This document shows positions 1 to 6,174 of a DNA stretch of 8,187 nt, in pieces. How positions within the stretch are numbered: position 1 is the stretch's first letter; every line of letters starts with the position of its first letter. This DNA comes from Verrucomicrobiota bacterium (GTDB lineage: Bacteria; Verrucomicrobiota; Verrucomicrobiia; Opitutales; UBA953). The notes beneath the pieces are model-generated. The model worked only from the letters and a program-made list of their open reading frames with translations. It ran no database searches and was not told the origin of the DNA. The stretch spans positions 1 through 8,187 of the forward strand of contig RDYO01000102.1 in assembly GCA_004293385.1 (NCBI GenBank), written 5' to 3'. The position numbers and the translations under genes were made by a program.

Positions 1-399
1 GTCGGAACCGACTTCCGCCGCGAGCGCTTCGAGCACCTCGGGGCCGAGGGGGTCGCCCGACGCGCGATCGAGCAGACGCAAAGCCGCGGCGGCGTCGGCG
101 CTCCCGCCACCGAGGCCGGCGCCATGCGGCACACGCTTGGTGAGATGGAAATGTCCGGTCGGCGCGGCGGGACGGCGGCGCGCGTAAGCGGCCGCGGCCC
201 TGAGCACGAGGTTCGTGCCATCGACGGGCAGCGCCGGGTCATCGCACGTGAGACCGAGCGGACGGCCGACGTCGAGCGACAAGGTGTCGGCGAGCGCGAT
301 CGGCGCGACGAGGCTGACGAGTTCATGGAAGCCGTCCGCCCTCCGGCCGGTGATGGCCAGCGACAGGTTCAGCTTCGCTTGGGCGGCTTCGACGAGCAC
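1..399 (-). CDS. ispE: 4-diphosphocytidyl-2-C-methyl-D-erythritol kinase, N-terminal part (cut by window edge)
   Basis: IspE is a cytosolic GHMP-family kinase that uses ATP to phosphorylate the 2-hydroxyl of CDP-methylerythritol in the MEP isoprenoid pathway. The visible 133 residues open with the substrate-binding segment AKLNLSLAITGRRADGFHEL (residues 8-27), where Lys9 matches the conserved active-site lysine. The glycine-rich ATP loop follows at residues 91-107 (PHGAGLGGGSADAAAAL). The last visible residues are VGSD, whose Asp133 matches the catalytic aspartate of the family GAD/GSD-VP motif; the C-terminal half lies left of the window. I chose the GTG at 399-397 because an in-frame TGA (the xerC stop) lies 48 bases upstream and no ATG intervenes; a weak GGAGCAAGG precedes it. 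It lies 48 bases downstream of xerC on the same strand, probably co-transcribed. Identification is from conserved motifs and order; the exact start is less sure. Confidence 0.93.
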   Translation of the reverse strand, partial: MLVEAAQAKLNLSLAITGRRADGFHELVSLVAPIALADTLSLDVGRPLGLTCDDPALPVDGTNLVLRAAAAYARRRPAAPTGHFHLTKRVPHGAGLGGGSADAAAALRLLDRASGDPLGPEVLEALAAEVGSD

Positions 400-447
400 G
401 CAGCACCTTGCTCCGACAGGCCCGCGGAGGCGAGGCGAATCAGCGGC

Positions 448-1389
448 TCAGGCCCGCGGGTGCGACTTACGATGGACCTCGCGCAGCTTGGCGACGCTGA
501 GGTGCGTGTAGATCTGCGTGGTCGAAAGCGAGGCGTGGCCGAGCTGCTCCTGCACGAGGCGGAGGTCGGCGCCGTTGGAGAGCAGGTGCGTCGCGCAGGC
601 GTGGCGCAGCTTGTGCGGAGTGAGGTCCGCGGGCAGGCCGGCGACCGCGAGCTTGCGCTTCAGCATCAGCTGCACCGCGCGCGGATGGAGCCGTCCGCCG
701 CGGGCGGCGAGGAGCAGCGGCTCGCCACGGGCCGGGGCGCCGCGCAAAGCGAGGTAGGCTTTCACCGCGGTGATCGCCGCGTCGCCGACGGGTACGACGC
801 GTTCCTTCGAGCCCTTGCCCATCAGGCGCACGAGCCCGCTGCCGAGATCGAGGTCACCGCCGTCGATGCCGCAGAGTTCGGACACGCGTAGGCCGCCGCC
901 GTAAAGCAGTTCGAGCACCGCCATGTCGCGCGCTGTCTCCTGCGGATCGTCCTTCTCGGAATCCTCCGCGGCGTCCATGAGCGAATCCGTCTGCGCCTCC
1001 GTGAGGAACTTCGGCAGGGACTTCGGCAGTTTGGGCAGCACGAGTCCGGCCGCGGGCGTGGTGGTGATGCCGCCGCGCTCGCGCAGGTCGGCGAGGAACG
1101 CGCGCAGGGCCGAGACCTGGTTGTGCACCGAGCGACGGTTATGCGTGCCCTGGCGCTCGATCACGAAATCGCGGAGATTACGGGCGGTCAGCTTGGACCA
1201 ATCGCCGTCCCAGCCCCCGTTGGACTTCATCCAAAGGGCGAAACCCTTGAGCGAACGCCCGTAGGTCAGGCACGAACGCGCCGCCAGCCGGCGACCGGCG
1301 AGCTGACGCGTCAGGAAATCAGAGACCTGGGCCGAGCCCGGCCAATCCGTCGGTTCCCCGTCGTCTGGCTGGACGGGGCGACGCTTCAC
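448..1389 (-). CDS. xerC: XerC-like tyrosine recombinase
   Basis: This 313-residue protein is a tyrosine site-specific recombinase of the XerC/XerD type, which resolves chromosome dimers at dif with a partner recombinase. An N-terminal SAM-like core-binding domain spans about residues 20-105 and the catalytic domain about 125-313. All catalytic residues are visible: Arg168 in GGGLRVSEL, Lys192 in GKGSKERVVP, His259 and Arg262 in TPHKLRH, His285 in QLGHASLSTT and nucleophile Tyr294 in TQIYTH. Their spacing matches E. coli XerC (R148, K172, H240, R243, H266, Y275). The ending SHPRA resembles the XerC tail AHPRA, so XerC is preferred over XerD, but a phylogeny would be needed to settle it. Translation probably starts at GTG 1389-1387, whose GTGA overlaps the queF stop, implying translational coupling. 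No integrase-type neighbours or att sites are seen, which argues for a housekeeping role rather than an island integrase. Confidence 0.9.
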   Translation of the reverse strand: MKRRPVQPDDGEPTDWPGSAQVSDFLTRQLAGRRLAARSCLTYGRSLKGFALWMKSNGGWDGDWSKLTARNLRDFVIERQGTHNRRSVHNQVSALRAFLADLRERGGITTTPAAGLVLPKLPKSLPKFLTEAQTDSLMDAAEDSEKDDPQETARDMAVLELLYGGGLRVSELCGIDGGDLDLGSGLVRLMGKGSKERVVPVGDAAITAVKAYLALRGAPARGEPLLLAARGGRLHPRAVQLMLKRKLAVAGLPADLTPHKLRHACATHLLSNGADLRLVQEQLGHASLSTTQIYTHLSVAKLREVHRKSHPRA

Positions 1390-1799
1390 GGCTGCGGCTG
1401 CTTGCCGTGGACGGCACGCACCGTGATGCCGATGCCACCGCGGACGCCGAAGGCGCCGGTGACCTCACACCAGATCGGGTCGATCGCGGCGACGAGGTCG
1501 TCGAGGATCTTGTTGGTCAGGTGTTCGTGGAACATGCCCTGCTGGCGGTAGCTCCAGTAATAGAGTTTGAGGGACTTCGACTCCACGATGCGCGGACCCG
1601 GCACGTAGCGGATCGTGATCTTGGCGAAGTCGGGCTGGCCGGTCGCCGGGCACAGGCAGGTGAACTCATCCGTCGTCAATTCGACGGTGTAGTTCCGGCC
1701 CGCGTTGCGGTTCGGGAAGGTCTCCAGCGTCTGCTGGGGCTTGTTCTGGGTATTCCCGAGGTGGGAGAGCCCGGTGAGGTCCTGAGGCTGAGTGGCCAT
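1386..1799 (-). CDS. queF: NADPH-dependent preQ0 reductase (7-cyano-7-deazaguanine reductase), type I
   Basis: QueF reduces the nitrile of preQ0 to the aminomethyl group of preQ1, the last step before the base is inserted into tRNA as the queuosine precursor. The 137-residue product matches the short, unimodular (type I, B. subtilis-like) form. The catalytic signature FTCLCPATGQPDFA contains nucleophile Cys50 and proton donor Asp57. The QueF family motif ESKSLKLY begins at Glu73, followed by FHE at 90-92, which helps bind substrate. The opening MATQPQDLTGLSHLGN resembles the N-terminus of the B. subtilis enzyme, so the ATG at 1799-1797 is preferred to a TTG four codons upstream; neither has a good ribosome binding site. 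It is the first gene of the leftward block and its TGA overlaps the xerC GTG by four bases. No other queuosine gene and no recognisable preQ1 riboswitch is seen nearby. Confidence 0.95.
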   Translation of the reverse strand: MATQPQDLTGLSHLGNTQNKPQQTLETFPNRNAGRNYTVELTTDEFTCLCPATGQPDFAKITIRYVPGPRIVESKSLKLYYWSYRQQGMFHEHLTNKILDDLVAAIDPIWCEVTGAFGVRGGIGITVRAVHGKQPQP

Positions 1800-1901
1800 G
1801 CGGTCAGGCAACCAATCCCGACGAAAGAGACAAGCGTCGAACAGCGAAAGACCTTATCCGCCCCAAACTGCTTGCCTCATTCCTCTCCTGCGGTTGCCTC
1901 G
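1800..1901. promoter_or_regulatory. Divergent intergenic region between queF and dxr
   Basis: This 102-base gap separates the leftward queF-xerC-ispE block from the rightward dxr-rseP block, so it should hold promoters for both. I cannot assign a convincing -35/-10 pair on either strand. The more AT-rich stretch around 1845-1875 is the likeliest core. The octamer GGTTGCCT lies just before both start codons in the sense orientation: at 1892-1899, two bases before the dxr ATG, and on the minus strand at 1813-1806, six bases before the queF ATG. No riboswitch fold was recognised. Confidence 0.45.
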
Positions 1902-3086
1902 ATGCACCCACGCCGCATGCACGTCCGGGCCATCGCCATCCTCGGAGCCACCGGCTCCATCGGCACGACCACCCTGAGCGTCGTCCGGGCCCACCCGTCC
2001 CGCCTGCGCATCGCCGGACTGGCCGCCCATTCGCGCTGGCGCGAACTCGTCGGCCCGGCCAAGGAATTCGGCGTCGGCGTCGTGGCCCTCGCCGATCCGG
2101 CCGCTGCGGCCGAAGCCCGCGCTTCGGGAGCTTTCCCCGCCGGCACCCGCATCCTGGAAGGCACCGCCGGCCTGACCGAAGTCGCCTGCCTGCCGGAAGT
2201 CTCGATGGTCGTCTCGGCCGTCGTCGGCACCGCCGGCCTCGCGCCCACGCTCGCGGCGCTCAAGGCTAAGAAAGACGTCGCCCTCGCGAGCAAGGAACTC
2301 CTCGTCCTCGCCGGCAAGTTCGTCACGGAAGCCGCCCGCGTCTCCGGAGCGCGCCTGCTGCCGGTCGACAGCGAGCACAACGCGATCCATCAGCTCCTGC
2401 GCGACAAGCCCAAGGGCGACATCGCGCGCCTCGTGCTCACGGCCTCGGGCGGCGCCTTCCGTGATACGCCGATCGCCGACCTCCGCCACGTAACGCTCGA
2501 CCAGGCGCTCAAGCATCCGAACTGGAGCATGGGCCCGAAGGTCACCATCGATTCCGCCACGATGGCGAACAAAGGCCTCGAGGTGATCGAAGCGCGCTGG
2601 CTCTTCGACGTCCCCGCGGACCACATCGACGTCGTCGTCCACCCGCAGAGCATCATCCACTCGTTGGTCACGCTCGCCGACGGCAGCCTCCAGGCGCTGC
2701 TCTCGCCGCCCTCGATGGCCTATCCGATCCAGGACTGCCTGCTTTTCCCGGAGCGACTGCCCTGCCCCGCCCCGCGCCTCGATCTCGCCCAATCCCTCAC
2801 GCTGGGCATGACCCCGCCGGACCCGGCCCGCTATCCTTGCCTCGGCCTGGCCCGCTCCGCGGCCACCACGGGCGGCACCGCCCCGGCGGTCTTCAATGCG
2901 GCCAATGAAGTCGCCGTGGCCGCCTTCGTGGCCGGCAAGCTGCCCTTCACGGGCATCGCCGAGCTCGTCGGACGCACCCTGGCGGCGGTTTCGGCCCGCG
3001 AACCGGGCTCTTTGGACGAAGTCCTCGCCGCCGACGCCGAGACGCGCGTCGTCGCGTCCAGGCTCGCCCCGGGCCTCGGCCTTTGA
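1902..3086 (+). CDS. dxr: 1-deoxy-D-xylulose 5-phosphate reductoisomerase
   Basis: DXR converts 1-deoxyxylulose 5-phosphate to 2-C-methylerythritol 4-phosphate using NADPH and a divalent metal. It is the committed step of the MEP pathway, acts in the cytosol and is the target of fosmidomycin. The 394-residue length is normal (E. coli 398). The NADPH-binding loop GATGSIG is at residues 15-21. The active-site lysine is Lys131, metal and substrate ligands are Asp156-Ser157-Glu158 in PVDSEHNAI, and Ser182 lies in ASGGAF. His205 is in KHPNWSMG, and Asn223, Lys224 and Glu227 are in DSATMANKGLEVIEARW. The C-terminal FNAANEVAVAAF is also typical. A small oddity is ASKELL at 129-134, where most family members have ANKES/T. 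The ATG at 1902 or the one at 1917 could be the start; neither has a Shine-Dalgarno sequence. rseP follows after 25 bases, a dxr-rseP order known from many bacteria. Confidence 0.96.
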   Translation: MHPRRMHVRAIAILGATGSIGTTTLSVVRAHPSRLRIAGLAAHSRWRELVGPAKEFGVGVVALADPAAAAEARASGAFPAGTRILEGTAGLTEVACLPEVSMVVSAVVGTAGLAPTLAALKAKKDVALASKELLVLAGKFVTEAARVSGARLLPVDSEHNAIHQLLRDKPKGDIARLVLTASGGAFRDTPIADLRHVTLDQALKHPNWSMGPKVTIDSATMANKGLEVIEARWLFDVPADHIDVVVHPQSIIHSLVTLADGSLQALLSPPSMAYPIQDCLLFPERLPCPAPRLDLAQSLTLGMTPPDPARYPCLGLARSAATTGGTAPAVFNAANEVAVAAFVAGKLPFTGIAELVGRTLAAVSAREPGSLDEVLAADAETRVVASRLAPGLGL

Positions 3087-3111
3087 GATAACCCCTTTCC
3101 CTCCCCTTTAC

Positions 3112-4950
3112 ATGGACAACCTTTCTTTCGGCGACCTCCTCGGCTCCCTCTGGGGCCTCGCCCTCGTCGCCATCTTCTTCGGCGGCTCGATCTTCGTGCA
3201 CGAGCTCGGCCACTTCCTCGCCGCCCGCAAGCGCGGCCTGAAGATCGAACGTTTCTCGATCGGCTTCGGCCCGCGCCTCTTCGGCTGGACCGGCAAGGAC
3301 GGCGTCGACTACCGCGTGTCGATCATCCCGCTTGGCGGGTACGTCGCCCTGCCGCAGCTCGCCGACATGGAAGGCATCGAAGGCGCGAGCAGCGAAGAAG
3401 CCGAGAAACTCCCGAAGATCTCCTACGCCGACAAGATGATCGTCTCGGTCATGGGCGCCGTCTTCAACGTCATCTTCGCCTTCGCCCTCGCCTGCGTGCT
3501 CTGGGTCACCGGCGTCCCGGTCGCCTCCGGCAGCAATTCCACCGTCATCGGCTACGTCCCTGAACAGGTCGTGACGAGCTCCGGCCACCTCGCCGAACTC
3601 GGCCTCGGCAACACGGTCCCGGGACCGGCGTTCAAGGCCGGCCTGCGTTCGGGCGACAAGGTCCTCGCGGTCGACGACGCCACGGTCACGAACTTCAGCC
3701 AGATCAGCGAGGCCGTCATGCTCGGCAACCGCAAGGACTCGCAGGGCAATCCGACCGCGACGTTCAAGATCGAACGCGGCGGCGAGACCCTTGAGATCGT
3801 GGTCCAGCCCGCCCGCCTGGAGGTCAACTCGCAGTCCGGTGACAAGGTCCGCGTGGCCGGCCTCCAGCCGCGCACCGCGGTCATCGTCGGCACGCCCGCG
3901 CCCGGCTCGCCCGCCGAGAAGGCCGGCCTGAAATCCGGCGACCGCATCCTCTCCATCGACGGCCAGCCGCTCAACAACACCGTCGAGTTCCGCGAACTCC
4001 TCCGCAAGGGCGGCGCCAAGCCCCGCACGCTCCTGATCGAACAGGCCGACGGCGTCTCCGCCAAGGTCGTCATCACCCCGCAGATGACGACGACCGTCAA
4101 CCCGGTCAGCATCATCGCCTACGGTGAAGACCGTCGTCACTCGCTGATCCTCGTCCCGGCGACCCGCGACCTCCTGTCCAACGATCCTGAGGCGGTGCGC
4201 GACCAGCTCATGGTGCTCGGCGTCTCGCCCGACGACCCCGCCCTCGCGGAGACGCTCAAGATCGGCACGATCGTCGACATGGTCGACGGACGCGACCAGC
4301 TCGTCTCGATCCGCTCGATCGACGGCCTCGTGAAGGCGGTCGGCCGCACGCCCCGCGATCTGACGATCTACTGGAAGCGCGCCAACGGCGACGCCGGCAA
4401 CCTCACGCTCAAGAAGGCCCAGTCGGTCGACAAGCAGCCCGTGCAGCACGCCCAGATCGGCACGTACTTCGTCAGCCAGCCTGAACTCGCCTACCGCAAC
4501 CCCTGGGAGACCTGCACGGGCATCGTGAAGTCCACCTTCACGACCCTCGGCCGCCTCTTCGACCGCGGTTCCGACATCCAGGTCAAGCAGCTCGCCTCCG
4601 TGATCTCGATCACGAAGACCTATTACAACCTCTCCGAGGACATCCGTCGCGTGCTCTGGTTCACGGTGCTGATCAACCTCAACCTCGCCGTGCTCAACCT
4701 GCTGCCGATCCCCGTGCTCGACGGCGGCCACATGCTCATCGCCACTATCCAGCGCTTCACCAAGGGCCTGCTGAGCAACAAGGCGGTCATCATCCTGCAG
4801 TACACCTTCATGGCCCTCCTGTTCTCGCTGATGGCCTACATCATCCTGCACGACGTCCGCCGTTGCTCCGGCGACAGCGAACTCCAGCTCAAGCAGCAGC
4901 TCCTGGAACGCCACGTCTACAAGCCGCAGGACTTCAGCGCGAAGAAGTGA
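3112..4950 (+). CDS. rseP: RseP-type site-2 zinc metalloprotease (M50), enlarged periplasmic region
   Basis: RseP is an inner-membrane intramembrane protease that cuts membrane-anchored regulators such as anti-sigma factors and clears signal-peptide remnants. The first membrane segment (about 13-36) carries the zinc motif HELGH (His30, Glu31, His34), followed by ERFSIGFGPRLFG typical of the family. A second segment spans about 108-133. Near the C-terminus NLLPIPVLDGGH supplies the third ligand, Asp537, and a last segment spans about 558-580. At 612 residues it is much longer than E. coli RseP (450). The extra length lies in the periplasmic region: PDZ1 at about 160-235 (GPAFKAGLRSGDKVL), PDZ2 at about 248-325 (SPAEKAGLKSGDRIL) and a third, degenerate PDZ-like stretch at about 345-437. 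The usual GPVxI motif before the third segment reads ASVIS here. The ATG at 3112 starts directly before the first membrane helix and follows a pyrimidine-rich leader with no Shine-Dalgarno sequence. It probably shares a transcript with dxr. Confidence 0.93.
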   Translation: MDNLSFGDLLGSLWGLALVAIFFGGSIFVHELGHFLAARKRGLKIERFSIGFGPRLFGWTGKDGVDYRVSIIPLGGYVALPQLADMEGIEGASSEEAEKLPKISYADKMIVSVMGAVFNVIFAFALACVLWVTGVPVASGSNSTVIGYVPEQVVTSSGHLAELGLGNTVPGPAFKAGLRSGDKVLAVDDATVTNFSQISEAVMLGNRKDSQGNPTATFKIERGGETLEIVVQPARLEVNSQSGDKVRVAGLQPRTAVIVGTPAPGSPAEKAGLKSGDRILSIDGQPLNNTVEFRELLRKGGAKPRTLLIEQADGVSAKVVITPQMTTTVNPVSIIAYGEDRRHSLILVPATRDLLSNDPEAVRDQLMVLGVSPDDPALAETLKIGTIVDMVDGRDQLVSIRSIDGLVKAVGRTPRDLTIYWKRANGDAGNLTLKKAQSVDKQPVQHAQIGTYFVSQPELAYRNPWETCTGIVKSTFTTLGRLFDRGSDIQVKQLASVISITKTYYNLSEDIRRVLWFTVLINLNLAVLNLLPIPVLDGGHMLIATIQRFTKGLLSNKAVIILQYTFMALLFSLMAYIILHDVRRCSGDSELQLKQQLLERHVYKPQDFSAKK

Positions 4951-4969
4951 GCCGAGCCTGATGCTCGGC
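4951..4969 (+). terminator. Perfect 7-bp GC-rich hairpin directly after the rseP stop
   Basis: GCCGAGC (4951-4957), loop CTGAT and GCTCGGC (4963-4969) form a perfect stem beginning at the base after the rseP TGA. The position fits a terminator or 3'-end stabilising hairpin for the dxr-rseP transcript. No T-tract follows; the next bases are G-rich, so a standard intrinsic terminator is not supported. Function is inferred from position alone. Confidence 0.4.
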
Positions 4970-5040
4970 AGGGATAGGGGTAGGGGTCGGGGTAGTAATC
5001 AACCTCGCCCTCACCTACCCCTGCCCCAACCCCTACCCCT
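4970..5040. repeat. Imperfect inverted repeat with G-run arms on both strands
   Basis: Two 26-base arms (4970-4995 and 5015-5040) are inverted copies matching at 22 of 26 positions, around a 19-base loop. The left arm has four runs of three or four G on the plus strand spaced by two bases (TA, TA, TC). The right arm, read on the minus strand, has four GGGG runs spaced by TA, TT, CA. The DNA could therefore form one long hairpin or a G-quadruplex on either strand. It is noncoding: the frame passing through it only prefixes low-complexity residues to the next gene. This has the look of a dispersed intergenic (REP-like or MITE-like) element, but I cannot see other genomic copies from here. Confidence 0.75.
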
Positions 5041-5049
5041 TGGGTCACT

Positions 5050-5080
5050 TTTGCACGTTTGCACTTTGGCACGTTTGCAC
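5050..5080. repeat. Short tandem repeat built from TTTGCAC units
   Basis: Four near-identical units follow one another: TTTGCAC at 5050-5056, TTTGCAC at 5058-5064, TTTGGCAC at 5065-5072 and TTTGCAC at 5074-5080. They group into two tandem copies of a 15/16-base unit differing by one inserted G; the 12-mer GCACGTTTGCAC occurs at 5053-5064 and 5069-5080. The array ends 21 bases before the start codon of the downstream hydrolase gene, so it lies in its promoter or leader. It could be a protein binding array or slippage-derived sequence; nothing here decides. Confidence 0.6.
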
Positions 5081-5101
5081 CTTATCTCACCGCATACCCT
5101 C

Positions 5102-6133
5102 ATGGAAAAGCCCCTCCCGGAAAACTCCCGCCGTAACTTCCTCGGCAGCCTCGGCGCCGCGTTCGCCGCCCTCAGCCTCCCGGCCGGACTCGCCGCCGCC
5201 CAGGCCGCGACCGACGCCGCCGGCAACCCGATCCCGAAGAAGGTCATCTCGAACCCCTACATCTACAAGTTCTCCATCGGCAAGTTCGAGGCCTGGTCCA
5301 TCAGCGACGGCTTCGGCACCTTCAAGAACTGCGTGACGAAGAAGATGTTCCCTAAGTCCGACTCCGCCGCGATGACCAAGGCGCTCGTCGACCAAGGCGA
5401 ACGCCCCGACGACGTGACCCTCTACGTCAACATCCTGCTCCTGCGTAAGGACAAGGAAGTCATCCTCGTCGACGCCGGCTTCGGCCCTCACAAGAACGCC
5501 ACGTGGGGCTGGCTCGCCGACGCGATGGACAGCATCGGCATCGAGTTCAAGGACGTCACCCACGCCCTCCTCAGCCACTCGCACATCGACCACATCGGCG
5601 GCCTCGCCAGCGGCGGCAAGATCCTCTTCCCCAACGCGGCCGTCCACGTCCTCAAGGAGGAAGTCGACTTCTGGCGCGGCAAGGAACCCGACTTCTCCAA
5701 GTCGCACCGCACCGACGATATCAAGGGCATGATCCGCAACGTCCGCGGTTCGTTCGACACGCTCCAGCCCAACTTGGTCATCCACAAGGACGGCGACCAG
5801 ATCCTCGACGGCGCGATCACGATCCTCGCCGCCCCGGGCCACACCGACGGCCATGCGATCTTCCGCATCAAGTCGGGCAACGACTCCCTGCTCCACATCT
5901 CGGACCTCGCCCATAACCACGTGCTCATGCTCGAAGACCCGAACTGGTTCATCGACTTCGACCACAATCCGGAAGTGGCCATCGCGACCCGTAAGAAGGT
6001 CTTCGCCGAGATCGCCGCCACGAAGGAGCGCGCCTACGGCTTCCACCTCCCCTGGCCCGGCCTGGGCGTGGTCGTCCCCAACGGCCGCAAGGGTTACCAG
6101 TGGATTCCGTCGTCCCATCGCTGGGATTTCTGA
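5102..6133 (+). CDS. TAT-exported MBL-fold hydrolase, methyl parathion hydrolase-like subfamily
   Basis: This 343-residue protein is a metallo-beta-lactamase-fold hydrolase. It begins with a twin-arginine signal: SRRNFLG (Arg10, Arg11), a hydrophobic stretch to about residue 33, and a likely cleavage after AAAQA (about 35), so export of the folded protein is expected. The dinuclear metal site is complete: HSHIDH (His159, His161, Asp163, His164), His247 in APGHTDGH, Asp268 in HISDLAHN and His315 in GFHLPWPG. The overall pattern (GKFEAWSISDG, VDAGFG, FPNAAVHV, DFW, GKGYxxxP-like end) resembles methyl parathion hydrolase, whose ligands from memory are spaced almost identically. The natural substrate is unknown; lactones or organic esters are possible, and pesticide hydrolysis should not be assumed. 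The ATG at 5102 is chosen because it gives the signal peptide; upstream in-frame codons run through repeats. No Shine-Dalgarno is seen. ispG follows after 41 bases. Confidence 0.88.
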   Translation: MEKPLPENSRRNFLGSLGAAFAALSLPAGLAAAQAATDAAGNPIPKKVISNPYIYKFSIGKFEAWSISDGFGTFKNCVTKKMFPKSDSAAMTKALVDQGERPDDVTLYVNILLLRKDKEVILVDAGFGPHKNATWGWLADAMDSIGIEFKDVTHALLSHSHIDHIGGLASGGKILFPNAAVHVLKEEVDFWRGKEPDFSKSHRTDDIKGMIRNVRGSFDTLQPNLVIHKDGDQILDGAITILAAPGHTDGHAIFRIKSGNDSLLHISDLAHNHVLMLEDPNWFIDFDHNPEVAIATRKKVFAEIAATKERAYGFHLPWPGLGVVVPNGRKGYQWIPSSHRWDF

Positions 6134-6157
6134 CGCTCGTTGACCTCTGCGGGCAAA

Positions 6158-6174
6158 GGGGTTGAGTTAACCCC
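6158..6174 (+). promoter_or_regulatory. Hairpin abutting the ispG start codon
   Basis: GGGGTT (6158-6163), a five-base loop and AACCCC (6169-6174) form a perfect 6-bp stem that ends at the base before the ispG ATG. The purine run AAAGGGG (6155-6161) is the only Shine-Dalgarno-like sequence upstream and is half inside the stem. It could modulate ispG translation initiation or end the upstream transcript; no T-tract follows. Role inferred from position only. Confidence 0.4.

Noticed and set aside
124..891. Plus-strand open frame across ispE and xerC
   Set aside because: It runs antisense to two genes with recognisable active-site motifs and ends inside xerC; there is no sign of a real product.
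448..1389. Tyrosine recombinase as an island or phage integrase
   Set aside because: Length, motif spacing and C-terminal tail fit XerC, and there is no tRNA, att repeat, excisionase or phage gene nearby.
1800..1870. Possible preQ1 riboswitch upstream of queF
   Set aside because: I could not find a compact stem-loop with the A-rich tail expected of preQ1 aptamers on the minus strand.
1407..1901. Upstream in-frame extension of dxr
   Set aside because: The open frame reads back through the antisense of queF; DXR homology begins only after the ATG at 1902 or 1917.
1854..2792. Long minus-strand open frame opposite dxr
   Set aside because: It is a GC-rich antisense shadow of the well-supported dxr gene with low-complexity composition.
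2947..4914. Very long open frame on the minus strand opposite rseP
   Set aside because: It lies antisense to a gene with clear catalytic motifs, its translation is rich in Asp/Glu/Arg/Gly/Val of the kind produced by GC-rich antisense codons, and it shows no family resemblance.
4961..5101. Upstream ATG giving the MBL hydrolase a 47-residue N-terminal extension
   Set aside because: The extension is a translation of the G-rich inverted repeat and tandem repeat, and it would bury the twin-arginine signal that starts properly at 5102.
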